From contig JAZBQD010000014.1 in the NCBI GenBank assembly GCA_036583965.1, positions 63,828,395-63,892,394 of the forward strand: 64,000 nt of DNA. Direction: 5' to 3'. The position numbers were made by a program, and so were the translations under genes. The notes under the pieces are model-generated. The model saw nothing but the letters and a program-made list of their open reading frames with translations, made no database searches and was not told the DNA's origin. The number at the start of each line of letters is the position of its first letter. Position 1 is the first letter of the stretch. Positions 51,760-61,829 of the stretch are shown one piece after another. The stretch comes from Prunella strophiata (taxonomy: Eukaryota > Chordata > Aves > Passeriformes > Prunellidae).

Positions 51760-52080
51760 TGACACCCGCCTCTGCTAATGAACGCGGCTAATCAGCCAGG
51801 CTGCGCCGAGCACCTCTTCTCCTGCAGGAGCTGGAAGTGCTTTACCAGCTGGATGCAGAGCCAGATCTGGGACACGCTGGCAGAATTCCCACTGACTTCA
51901 ATGGGACCAAGATTGATCCTACACGAGACATTATCAACTGCAGCCACCTGCGGGGAGGGAGTGGGGGAGCACAGCAGCTGTTCAGCAGCGCGTGGTAACG
52001 CAGAAACGAGTTCAGGCTCGGAAATGAAGGATGCCGTATCCAATTGCAGCTGCAGGTGGAATTTAGGTGAGCAGAATGCT
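51760..52080. promoter_or_regulatory. CpG-retaining GC-rich patch, candidate regulatory DNA
   Basis: Within a strongly AT-rich desert this 320-bp stretch is GC-rich and carries about a dozen CpG sites (for example ACCCGCC, AACGCGG, TGCGCCGAG, AGCGCGTGG, AACGAG), whereas the flanks have almost none. It starts with homeodomain-type TAAT cores (GCTAATGAACGCGGCTAATC). No promoter motif such as TATA with an adjacent transcript, and no exon structure, is visible. A 142-codon plus-strand frame spans it (51778-52206), but it resembles no protein I know. CpG retention suggests an unmethylated or selected element, or gene conversion; function is inference. Confidence 0.3.
51884..51930. mobile_element. 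Old inverted-repeat element, copy C
   Basis: GCAGAATTCCCACTGACTTC, AATGGGACCAAGATTGATCC keeps the right half of the family almost unchanged (CCCATTGACTTCAATGGGACCAGGATT). The left half is not recognisable. It lies inside the CpG-retaining patch 51760-52080. Confidence 0.5.
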
Positions 52081-52154
52081 ACTGCCACAGTTGGGATTTG
52101 GCATCAGCTTTCAGGCCAGCAGTACCCTGAGACCTTTCCCAGCAAAGGGTCAGG

Positions 52155-52300
52155 AGCACAGTGGTCTAATGGACACAGCATGGGACTGGGAAACAGGCAT
52201 CCTTGAGAGCAGCGATGCGGCTGTCCTTGGAAGTAACATGCTGACCGTCTGTTAACAAATTAGCCTCTTTAACCTTCCATAAATCCCCTGAAACCCAGGG
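52155..52300 (+). mobile_element. MIR-like SINE fossil
   Basis: The start CACAGTGGTCTAATGGACA, GCATGGGACTGGGAAACAGG resembles the tRNA-derived head of MIR SINEs (box A region and the GGGA-x-x-CAGG segment). The end, CTCTTTAACCTTCCATAAAT, lies where MIR carries its CTCTGTGCCTCAGTTTCC block. The middle is strongly diverged. MIRs were active before or early in amniote evolution, so a copy still readable in a bird is old. It begins about 75 bp right of the CpG-retaining patch 51760-52080. Confidence 0.6.
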
Positions 52301-53713
52301 TGCTGTGCTGAAGGCTAGAACAGGAGGTGGACCAGTCAGCCTATTTATTTTCCTGCCTAGAGATATTTTTTTCCTCAAAAAATTACTTTCGCCCCGTGAC
52401 TGTGGACAGATGCAGCAACGCCTGACTAAAAAAATGAACAAAACTTCCCTCTCCCCAGTTACCCCCATCCTAAAACACTTTTAGGGACACAATCACACTC
52501 TAGAGCCAAAGGTACTCCAGAGACAGCCCAAGATGGATGGGTGATCAGTTTGGCTTGAGGGTCACTTTAAAGCACAATGTCAGCTGTAGACTTTCAGGAG
52601 AATGGTTGTTGCTAATCATCTAGAAATGCAGGCATTAAAAAGCTATTATTGAATTTAAATTAATAAGCACAGAGCTACCTATTGTGTATTGCTTTGCATC
52701 AACCACTGTGCAGCCCACAGCCTCTCTAAGCTGACTGTAAACTCACTCTGTTGGCCTTAAGCACATTCTCAGTGGAGTGGTGAATCTCAGTCAATCCTCA
52801 CTTAGAAAACACTTCTAAGAAAGACACCTCAGATTACTGAACCTTGCCTTAGTACCCTTGCTACTTCTGTAGCATGCTGTGGACTTTGTTTCTCTGAAAT
52901 CTTTTGTTTTATGCTGGAGATTTACTTGAGTTTAAAAAAGAGGTAAAGCCTCAGATTTTTCTGTTTATTACAGTAATCATGAAATATACATTTGCTTCAG
53001 TTACCTTTGCATATAAAATTGAAATATGTAATAAGCCAGCAGGCCCGGCAAAAATGTAGATTATTTAAACTCTACTTCTGTAATATCAACTTAATGAGTT
53101 GCAACATGTACAAATAGATATTTCAGTCTTATTGCTGTATAAATAGTTGTATTACAGAGTGAAAATCACCCTAACTCTCAAAATCAACCTGAGAACCATT
53201 TATGCCTTACAAATTAAAAAAGAAGCCAAATGGCATACAACTCCTGTACTGGGCAGAGTGATAAATTTCACTTTAAGAGAAAACATAGTCTTGGTCAAAA
53301 GTGAGGTATTAATCATAATCCTTGCAGCCAGTCCTATTTAATGTGACTTTTCATTTTGGAATTTATAATTTGGAGATAATATGCTTTTGCAATCTCTTCC
53401 TTTCTTCCCAGCCAAGCGACATTCTGAGACAGTCACTGGGGAAGATGGGATGGAGATGCATCATCATCAAAACCAAAAAATAATGCAAATATTTGGAAAT
53501 GGTATTTTTTCTTTTTTTTTTTATTTGTATTTTCATAGATTCATACTGCTCTGCATTCAGTTTTTACAGCCATGACATGTTCACAGGCAGTGTTAATATG
53601 TGATTATTACAATTAATTTGAACAAAAAACATCCTGAGAGAAAGTTACATGAAGTCTCTGAAGAAGGATATGAAAAATCTCTAATATGCTGATTTCTCTT
53701 TTGTCTTTGGCTT

Positions 53714-53716
<3 letters not shown>

Positions 53717-53751
<35 letters not shown>
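53717..53751. repeat. T35 homopolymer
   Basis: An uninterrupted run of 35 T. No TTTATT stands directly to the right, so a minus-strand processed copy is not supported. Confidence 0.95.
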
Positions 53752-53753
<2 letters not shown>

Positions 53754-54084
53754 AAAGAGAGGTTTGAAAGTGCAGATTTAAAACATATTTTAAGAAAAAA
53801 ATTCGTAAAGTAAAAAATATACCTTCTATAAATCTAACTGAAGTTTCAGCTTAGGCCAGGGAAGTGCACTATGGTCTCTGAACTCTCAGCATAGTCATTT
53901 AAGCCTTAAGATTTTGTGTCTTGCAAATAGACTGTGCTTGTCTCCATACCAAAATACCTGCCAAGCCTTCTGTTCCTCTTATTGTTTTGTCATATATTAA
54001 ATCACCAGAAAGCATCTGGACCTTGGGTGTGGTTCCTTTTAGAATGAGAAATAACATGACAGAAGAGTAGAACACAAAAAGCAA

Positions 54085-54250
54085 ACCGAACACACACATG
54101 CACACAAAAAACAAAAACCAACCATCCAATCAACCAAAAAAACCAAAAAGTCTGAAAAACCCAGACCAGCAAAAGAGGCCCAACCAAAAATATCAAACTG
54201 ACAAAAACCACTCCACTCCCCCCCAAAAAAATTCCCAAAATTCAGCCAAA
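54085..54250. repeat. A/C-rich low-complexity tract
   Basis: The plus strand is nearly T- and G-poor for about 165 bp, with CACACACATGCACAC, CCAACCATCCAATCAACC and CCAAAAA elements and a CCCCCCCAAAAAAA run near 54220. Compositional mirror of the T/G tract at 37440. No coding meaning. Confidence 0.8.
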
Positions 54251-56330
54251 TCCACTTCTATACCTACAGAGAGATGGGAGAAGAATATGAAATACCCCCA
54301 ATACTGAGATGTGTCTGGGGTCCTTACAGCTATCACAGCAAACTTCTTGGACACATTATTTTCTTGGCTTGTACTATCTCAACCAATGCACTTGACATTG
54401 GACCAGCAGTCCATATTAAAATTAAAAAAAACAATCACATGGAAATGTTTGTTTGTTTGATCCAGTTTTTTACATCATGTGGAAAATCTTATGCTTTTAA
54501 GCACAAAATACATGAATTTTGAATTTTACACAGCAAGCACATGATCAAAAGGAGAAAGAAGACCTCTCAGCACCAGTCCCAAAAATTTTCTTTGTGAACA
54601 AAAACTCCATCTGGTCTCCAATTTACCTCACAGTGTCTGGTTTGCATCTGCAAGTGAATGCTGAAGTTAATGCTAAGGAAAGTCTTCACCTGAAGGCAGA
54701 CTGTGATGCCATGACTGTCTAGGGGTGTGTGTATGTCACAAAACACCTGATTCCAAAGTCCTCCTCCATGTAAAAAGTGGGGTTATCTGCTAGACTAGAG
54801 TCTGAAATGCAGGACACAATGAGCTTACTGGGAAAAGAAAAAAATCAAGCAAGTAAAAAATGAGTCTTGCCACAGCTGTCACACCAGCTGTTTCAGACAC
54901 ACGTTGGCAAGTGAGACCCTCAAGATTACAATTTGTTATGTATCCTTACCTGCACAGAAAACAAATACTGGTGTTTCTCACACATTCTAGTATAACCACT
55001 ATTTTGATATATGGAAATAAAATCTTATAAAAATGTTTTGTAGAATTAATAATTAAACTCTTTTCACATGACTTCATTTTTTATGCTGTAATGAACTTAC
55101 TTTACCAGCCTCAAATCTGGATTGCAACTGCAAAGAATGTCACACTTTCAGCTAATGACAGCAGCCTAGTTCAGGGTAACATTAGCAACACTATGGTAAA
55201 ATATCACAAGAGAGACCATTTAAACTTTATAAAATGTAACAGAATATATTAGAGAGACATGTGGGCTTAATTTTCCATTCATAGTAGATGTAATTCCTTA
55301 GACCTCTAGGTCTCATCTACAACTGTGTGCAAAAAGAACCAGGCCAATATACTCCACAGAGCAACACACAGATTTGGGATTTGACTACCAGACTATAAAT
55401 AGATTATAGTGTATTTAGGCTTCAGTTCAGTCCCAGAAAGACTTTAATCTCTGCTGTCAGTGGAGGCTGAGATGAACCCTGACTCTTGAAATCACATCTG
55501 CTTTTTGCAAATTAACCTCTCTTACAAAATAAATAGAAAATAGACATTTACATACACACTCCTGTGCACATAAGCTTGTATGAAAAAAATGTCAGACAAC
55601 TCAATTTCCATTAGCTGTTATTAAATATTGAGACATTATTATGGCACACAGGCTGATTACATGATCAATGAGAAATGATAGCAAATAATTTTTCATTATC
55701 TGGAATGTTAAATGAAGATCAATACCCACAATGGTTTGAATAAGAGGTTCATACTATTTGAACTGTAGGGATCTTCTGATCTGAAAAAGGGGGTATGTGT
55801 TGCATTTAGCCTAATTACTTCATTATGAATGACATAAGAACTGGGGAAAAAAATCTACATATGAACTGGAAGGTACTCAGGTTCTTAGATACCTCAAGCA
55901 GTTTAACTGCTTAGAGGGGAAAGTATTTGCTTATGGCATGAACACACATTCACACCTGTTGTTGGAATGGTTTCCAGTAACAGAACCAGTTTATCAGAGT
56001 AAGTGTTAATACTTTATTCCTTTTTCTGCTAATCCCATTTTCTGTTTTATTTTAACTGACTGCAAGATTGCTGCAAAGTTTAGAGCCCTGTTGGGCTTTA
56101 AAGTTTATATCAGTTTTCAGCATTTTTATAACTACAGCTCACATTGTGCTGGTTATTCTAAGAGTCTACTTGAAACCACTTTGGTTCAGTCGAGCACTGA
56201 CCTGTTGCTGAAGTATGGTCAACAGAAAGGTTTTGTTGAAGATAATGTATTTGTAAAAGATTAATGTATTAATAACTGTAATCCCTATTGAATGCATATT
56301 CAAATAAATATATCATATAAAAACAAAGAT

Positions 56331-57090
56331 TAGAATCACAGAACCATAAAATTGGAAGAGCTCTTTTAGACCATTTAGTCCAGCTGTCAGCCCAGCACTT
56401 GCCCCTGTAACCCTTGAACCACTAAACCACATCCCCCAGTGCCAGATCCAGGTGCCTCTTAAACACCTCCAGGGATGGTGACTCCACCACCTCTCTGGGA
56501 AGCCCATTCCAACTGCCTGACCACCCAGGCAGCCAAAACATTTTTTCTAATATCTAATTTGAATTCACTCCTGCCTCAGCTTAAGGCCATTTCCTCTCAT
56601 CCCCTCACTGCAGGCACAGCAGAAAAGGCTGGCCCACACCTCACTGCTCCCTCCTTTCAGGAGTTGTGGAGAGTGATGAGGTCCCACATGTCTCCTCAAG
56701 ACCAAACACTCCCAGTTCCCTCAGTCATTCCCCAGAATGCTCTCTAGTCCTTTTTGCCCTTTGCTGGACACACACCAGTATCTCCTTGTCCTTTTCAAAC
56801 TGGGGTGGGGCAGAAGTGGACACAGCACTCGAGGTGTGGCCTCACCAGTGCTGAGCACAGGGGGAGAATCTCTTCCCTGGTCCTGCTGGCCACATTATTC
56901 CTGACACAGGCCAGGTGCCATTGGCCTCCTGAGGACATGCTGGCTCAGTGTTCAGCCACAGTGGACCAGCACTCCCAGGTCTTTTTCCATTGGGCCACTT
57001 CCCAACTGCTCTACCCCGGCCTGTAGCACTGCAGGGTTTTTTTGTGGCCAAATGCAGTACCTGGCATTTGGCCTTGTTGAACCTCATGAC
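56331..57090 (-). mobile_element. CR1 LINE fragment, 5'-truncated, with end of ORF2
   Basis: This is the best preserved transposon in the window. On the minus strand it starts in the C-terminal part of CR1 ORF2: the frame at 56842-57087 begins MRFNKAKCQVLHL, the conserved reverse-transcriptase-end motif of CR1, and later keeps a region like LN...ANG...[10 protein letters not shown]. It continues through the 3' UTR, whose antisense reads TCCAGGGATGGTGACTCCACC and CCTCTCTGGGAAGCCCATTCC on the plus strand, to a 3' end AGAATCACAGAACCAT at 56331. About 760 bp of a roughly 4.5 kb element remain. Frameshifts and stops in ORF2 make it inactive. CR1 inserts without a poly(A) tail and typically as 5'-truncated copies, as seen here. 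Confidence 0.93.
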
Positions 57091-58589
57091 ACTTGAAACA
57101 ATACACTAAGGGATCTGTTTAAAAGCTACAGTTATTAATGTGGAGGCAACTTTTTTTTCCACTCTGTACCAAAAATTCATTCAATTTAAATTTTTATGGC
57201 GCTCTTGAAAGAGGCAGGGCTCGGTTTCATTTTAACTACGGGCCTGTTGTGGCTCATAGTACAGCTCACAGCAGCCCAGCTGATCCCCAAATCACTGAAT
57301 TGAAATTCAAGCAGAGTTCAAGTTGGGCCTCTAAATTACACAAAAGATGAAACCCCTTTGAAAAGTGGGGGCTACTTCTCTGTTACAGTTTCTGGTCTAG
57401 CTCATCTTCTGAACCTCCCTCTGGGACTGCAGGTTGTGAAAAAGACCCACAGCTCCTTCTGTTCCTGTGCCTCAGTTTGCATTGCTGAATCCTGCCTAAC
57501 AAAACCCTGCCTTACTTCCAGTAGTGATTCTCAATCTATCCCTCTCATTCCTTGGTCTCCAAGGTCCTCTGGATTCCCTGCATGTGCATTACCTGCACTG
57601 TATGAGGTGTGCTACCCCTGCCAGCTACAGCATTCATCTTACCCAGTGTTTCAAACCACAGACTTTTATCTATGTGGGATTATTAAATACACTCCCTGGG
57701 GTGGCATGAACCCAATGCAACACACTGGTTTGGAGGATATTGAATTTATTTCCCATGATGGAAGAGGTCTTATATCTCACTCGGGGTTTTATGCTACCAC
57801 TGTACCCCAGACTGATGAGGTCATTTCTTTAAGAAAAATCTCATTGCAAGAACATTTGAAATAAAAGAAATGAAAGTAGTTTTTAAGAGCAATAACATTT
57901 TAATTCAACCATTTAAATCTAATGTTTGCAGTACTGAGACCCTTACCCCATATTTCTACTAAAGTCAGTAGGGGGGGGGGTTTCATTTGCAGAATACACA
58001 CCCCCAATCATACCCAAACATAAATCAGATGATTTAGTTTTCATGGAGGAGAAAAAGTATGAAAAAAGACCCTGCTTTGCTTTTTTATGAAGTAAGCAGA
58101 CATATGATGAGAGTTGTCAACTAAAGTACCATGTCACCACTGATGAGAAGAGTGGATCCTATTCCAGTGCCTGTGAATGCAGCCCACCTGCCATTCCATA
58201 GCCTTGGTGTGGTTCCACTCATTTCCTTAATGCCCAAGCCAGAGAAATGGGACTTTGTGGACTGATAAAAATCTAATAAGGAATAACTAGGCAGGTTCTG
58301 TATGGTGACAGCATAATCTTCCAGCCAAGAATATTAAGTATCCCTGCGCTTTATATGTAGTACTTTAATACCCCCCAATACCTTCCCTAAGTAGTTTTAA
58401 TTGGCCTTAAAATCAAGGTACCCAAATTGATGAGCCTCTTGTGAAATGCCTGCTCTACATTATTTTGCAGCAAAAATGCCAAAAAGTTCTCTGCATGTTC
58501 TCAAAGTACTTTATGGCTGGTTAGTATCTTCAGCATCAGTCTTTCTGCTGATTAAAGGTCCTGTGCTGAGACATTCCCTCCTCCCCACA
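57091..58589. other. SEMA3D downstream flank or distal 3' UTR
   Basis: This stretch may be intergenic or the distal part of a long SEMA3D 3' UTR, as AATAAA occurs on the minus strand at 57750-57745. It has the longest open frame of the window (57358-57864, plus strand, 168 codons), with no signal, repeat or family motif that I can recognise. A G10 run lies near 57971-57980. Confidence 0.45.
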
Positions 58590-58675
58590 GATGTATTTTA
58601 TAATATTTAGCACTCGGTGCTTTACACTATCAAAGCATTGTACGCATGCTATCTAATATCTCCTAATTAACTCAT
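58590..58675 (-). mobile_element. Possible MIR3/L2-type fragment near SEMA3D 3' end
   Basis: ATATTTAGCACTCGGTGCTT, TACACTATCAAAGCATTGTA, then CTAATATCTCCTAATTAACTC resembles the reverse complement of the terminal region of MIR3/L2-type repeats (GCACTTTACAAACATTAACTAATTAATCC). Divergence is high. If the longer SEMA3D 3' UTR is real, this piece would be transcribed as part of it. Confidence 0.4.
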
Positions 58676-58689
58676 ACATCTCCTATTAA

Positions 58690-59000
58690 AAAAGCATCTA
58701 AAATTAATGACATATGGTATCGCTGGCTTTTGTACAACACATGCAAACGCAGCTTTCGGGTTTTACAAGAAACGCGGTAAGCTGAGATTCCTTTCTGAAA
58801 TCTGACAGACACTTTGCCATATCCAAATTTCAACAGAGAGGAAATGAACAACGATGCAAATTGGACCTTCACAATTTTAGATCTGTGACTGAATGCGCAC
58901 ACAAACACCAGCACGGGCGAGGGCTTCAGAGCCAACAGTTTTGGTCCCTTAATGAGGTGCACATCAATTGCACGCGTTTCCCACAGACTTTGCACTCAAG
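58690..59000. promoter_or_regulatory. CpG-retaining patch 3' of SEMA3D, candidate conserved element
   Basis: This 300-bp stretch has CpGs at a density unlike its flanks (TATCGCTGG, AAACGCAG, TTTCGGG, AAACGCGG, AACGATG, ATGCGCAC, GCACGGGCGAGG, GCACGCGTTT). It includes an octamer ATGCAAAT (58854-58861), the POU-factor site. It may be part of a long SEMA3D 3' UTR or an enhancer-like element just past it. The minus-strand frame across it (107 codons) matches nothing known to me and is probably chance. Confidence 0.3.
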
Positions 59001-59184
59001 ATCTGTAGAATGCATGAGAAACAAGTAAAGTCTGTCATTTTGGTATCCATCAAAGCTGTCTTCCATGTGAGGAAGTGGCTAATTTGTCATTTCACACTCA
59101 AAAAGGCGTGAAAGGCAAAGCGGAGGGAGGTTGGATGGAAGAGAGGAGAGGGGGGCTGTGACTCAGCCATGAGAGGAGACAGTA

Positions 59185-59272
59185 GGCCTGATTTTGAGCT
59201 TGTGTTTGTTGCTGCATATCAGGAATAAAATCAATTGAATAAAACTGATGTAAAACAGACAAGGATGAGGCC
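59185..59272. mobile_element. Small terminal-inverted-repeat element (ancient, non-autonomous)
   Basis: An 88-bp unit begins GGCCTGATTTTGAGCTTGTG and ends ACAGACAAGGATGAGGCC, so the ends form an imperfect inverted repeat. The inner part (CATATCAGGAATAAAATCAA, TTGAATAAAACTGATG) is what remains of the palindromic TCAGGAGTAA...ATTGAA...TTACACTGGTGTAA pattern common in turtle, crocodile and bird DNA. It is flanked by a matching AGTA on both sides (59181-59184 and 59273-59276), a plausible target-site duplication. No coding capacity. The family name is not assigned. It lies just outside the shortest predicted SEMA3D 3' UTR. Confidence 0.6.
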
Positions 59273-59388
59273 AGTATTTCTTGCTTTTGTGTAAAAATTT
59301 ACATTATTAAACCTAAAATATAAACCAAGGAACAAGGAACACTTTACAAATGAAATTATGGTATACAGCGAATTTCTAACTTAAAAGT

Positions 59389-59394
59389 TTTATT
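59389..59394 (-). promoter_or_regulatory. Candidate polyadenylation signal (AATAAA) for SEMA3D
   Basis: TTTATT on the plus strand gives a canonical AATAAA on the minus strand, about 1.1 kb past the stop codon. The next 40 bases on the minus strand include TGTAAAGTGTTCC, a weak U/GU-type downstream element. Position and motif fit, but AT-rich DNA produces this hexamer often by chance. An alternative is at 57745-57750. Confidence 0.3.
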
Positions 59395-60488
59395 TACATG
59401 TGGACATCTCTTATTTAATTATAATAAAAGTATTAATTCCAACAATGCAAATTTTCAACTTAAAAATACATAAGACCTTTGAGAAAAAATCCCAAAGAAT
59501 ACACACATCTGAGGAATGTCAGCTCCTGTGTCAAGAGCACTGGTCTCAGCCGCTACATATTTCCCTCATCGTCTTTCATTTTAGCCTTGTTGTTGTCTTT
59601 TAATTTTCTTTTCCTCTGCATAAAACACAGCCAGCAAACGGGCCAGAGAAAAGTCACAGTCAAACCTTTAGAGACACAGGAGAGGTGCAGGCAAGAGTCC
59701 CATTATTTGTTAATAGGATTTGTGCACATACCTCCCATGGACCACTTAGGAAATTTACTCCCAAGCATCTCGGTGGCAATTTCAATTAGAGTCAGCATTT
59801 CATTTCAGCAGATGGACTGCAAACTGGTGGCTACTCAAACACTAATGAGTAACGCTCGATAATTCCCCTCTCTTAAACTATGATTATGCTTTCTCTTTTT
59901 TATGGGGAGAGTGAATGCTGTCCCTAAGCCAAAACTTAATTTGATTTTTTGCTGTGCCTCTCTGTGCTAGCAAACCCCACCCGTGTGCCTGTATACAGGC
60001 CCAGTGGGTAAATTAGGGGTATTTTTGCAGATCTGTCACACATTTCTACCATGCTTCTTATTCAGAAAGATGCCAAAGAACTGGAAGTACATCTGCCTTC
60101 CCCTGAAATGTAGCCACCTCTGGGGTGGAATGTGGCAGCAAATGTTAATATGGGAACACAAACACTAAACCCTATGTGAAAATTACGAAGGAAGTAAAGA
60201 ACACAGCTCACGCAGTCTAAGGCTACCCAGAAATTAGCTAAAAGTGTACACTTTTTCTTTTTCAATGAATGCATTTGAAATGATTGCCTGGTTTGTGGCA
60301 CTCCAATAAGGAACATCTCATTTGGCATTGAATCCCACTGTACATTCTCACACAGATTAACAGTGATGGTAAATTTTCTGATTCCAAGAAGAAGCAGTAC
60401 TAACTCATAGGCAAGATGCACAAAACCAGAACACAGTATTTCTTTTTTTTTCATGGAAAATGTCCTTTCTTTAAATAGCATTTACAAA
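59389..60488 (-). other. SEMA3D: Probable proximal 3' UTR of SEMA3D
   Basis: Minus-strand sequence directly after the TAG stop must begin the 3' UTR. It is AT-rich with no further splice-like structure that I can see. The first AATAAA met on the minus strand is at 59394-59389 (TTTATT on the plus strand), so this interval is the shortest reasonable UTR. A second AATAAA lies at 57750-57745. Members of this family often have 3' UTRs of several kilobases, so the true end could be further left. Only the start of this feature is firm; the end is inference. Confidence 0.4.
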
Positions 60489-60902
60489 CTACGTCGATGG
60501 TGGCCTGGCTGGCTCATGGTGCCTTCGGTTTCGCTTCTTCTTCATCTCCTGCACATGCTTCCACTTGGCACCACCTTTGTTCCGCTGCCGCCGCTTCTCG
60601 CGGTGCCACATCTGTTCACAGTACTCATCCAGGCTGAAGCTGGGGCTGCTGACGAGCTGGATGTAGTCCTTGTACCTCAGCCGGGACTCCGTCAGCAAAT
60701 CCCTCACCCGGCCCTCCTCATCCTCAGTCTTCTGAGTGCTCTCCATCTGTCCGTTCTCGATGACGTTTAAATTCAGCTTGACGATGGTGTGGACAAAGGT
60801 GTGCTCCTGGGCTTTGCAGAAATAGGCTCCTGCATCCCTCCTTTGCAAGCTGCGGATCAGCAGCCCATGCTCCGTTTTAATGATCCTTTCATCAGCCTTC
60901 AG
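60489..60902 (-). CDS. SEMA3D: Semaphorin-3D, last coding exon (C-terminal 137 residues)
   Basis: Class 3 semaphorins are secreted guidance cues that act through neuropilin and plexin receptors on axons, neural crest and endothelium. This exon runs from the acceptor at 60903 to a TAG stop at 60489-60491, in phase 0 (first codons LKADERIIK). Within the 137 residues, 1-48 are the end of the Ig-like domain, with the D-x-G-x-Y-x-C signature DAGAYFC at 23-29. Residues 50-94 are an acidic then mixed linker. C95 in DEYCEQMW is at the place of the inter-chain disulfide of the family. Residues 101-107 (REKRRQR) form a furin-type basic site, followed by the basic tail KWKH...KKKRNRRHH, which binds neuropilin and matrix in this family. 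The linker [10 protein letters not shown] and the block [14 protein letters not shown] point to SEMA3D rather than SEMA3A, 3C or 3E; this paralogue call is from memory of the family. The sema domain, PSI domain and first half of the Ig domain lie on exons beyond the right edge. The tail after HH is only eight residues (EPARPPST), apparently shorter than in mammals. The exon is richer in GC and CpG than its flanks. Confidence 0.93.
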   Translation of the reverse strand: MKADERIIKTEHGLLIRSLQRRDAGAYFCKAQEHTFVHTIVKLNLNVIENGQMESTQKTEDEEGRVRDLLTESRLRYKDYIQLVSSPSFSLDEYCEQMWHREKRRQRNKGGAKWKHVQEMKKKRNRRHHEPARPPST

Positions 60903-61746
60903 CTGTGGGGTTGGACAAGAAAAGAACACAGGTGAGTCTCACTGTCAAAATGGGATGTGTGTCAATGCTGTGCTGAGGTGGAGACACGGCCTGGGTGGCA
61001 CATGGTGTGTCCCATCCCTGTGGTGCAGCTGGGACAGAAACCAGCAGTTCCCTCAAGGCCTGAGTCCTGCTCCTAACTGCAACATCTGGATCACGGACAC
61101 TCAGCATGCAGTAGCAAAAGACACATGCTGTACAGCTGACAGGACAGACAGCAGCACTCATCACAGCACGGTGCAGGGAGTGAGGCTGCATTCTCCAAGG
61201 AAGGGGAGCTATTCACTGCCACAAATCCCATCACTTTTTTAACTGCTCTTTTTGAGGTATCTTTAATACACCCAAAATACCATAGTGCTTACAGTGCTGA
61301 GGCCCTGTTACGATGAATATGAATACTACTATTGATCTTTACAGTGAAATGTTGTGTTTCTGATCTTCTTCAACCAAGTTTTACAAAAGGAAATTGATCC
61401 TGGCTTTGACTCACTGAGATGTGATTAAATGCAGGCAATAAGGCTGGATGGATACAACAAAGTACAGTTCTTTTATTGCTAAGATCTGTGGAGAATAACT
61501 TAGAGAAAAATAAGAATTTTAAAAAAACAAAACCCCAAACAAAAGAATAAGAGTGCAAGTGGGAGCTGAAGCCTGACAGCACAGAGGTGTAATTTCATTT
61601 ACGAATAGAAATATTTAGAAAAATACAGGGTCTCACATGTTAAAAGTAAGGTGTACCTTACACTAGTAACACTATCAGTTAAGTTACATATCTGGTAATC
61701 TGAAAATTATTTCTAAAATAAGCTAAATAAAAAAATAGCTCCCCCC

Positions 61747-61749
<3 letters not shown>

Positions 61750-61778
<29 letters not shown>
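61750..61778 (+). repeat. A29 tract preceded by AATAAA (possible retrocopy tail)
   Basis: The run of 29 A is followed by CCAAAAAACCAAAAAACAGG. AATAAA stands at 61726-61731, 18 bp to the left, the spacing of a real poly(A) signal, so this may be the tail of a processed insertion on the plus strand inside the SEMA3D intron. The sequence to the left (61250-61725) matches no gene that I recognise. Confidence 0.7.
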
Positions 61779-61780
<2 letters not shown>

Positions 61781-61829
61781 AAAAAACCAAAAAACAGGAT
61801 GGGGCACTGGGCACCTAAGTATTTTTGCA

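Larger units (their letters stand above)
52301..56330. other. Intergenic, AT-rich
   Basis: No gene is recognised. It contains the T35 run and the A/C-rich tract listed separately. Nothing else stands out. Confidence 0.65.

Noticed and set aside
51778..52206. 142-codon plus-strand frame with several Cys and Trp
   Set aside because: It runs through the CpG-rich patch, an old inverted-repeat copy and a MIR-like copy; length is explained by GC-rich composition and no domain is seen.
56475..57087. Several plus-strand frames of 62 to 90 codons
   Set aside because: They are antisense readings of the CR1 element at 56331-57090.
60453..60770. Plus-strand Leu-rich frame of 105 codons
   Set aside because: It is the antisense shadow of the SEMA3D exon on the minus strand.
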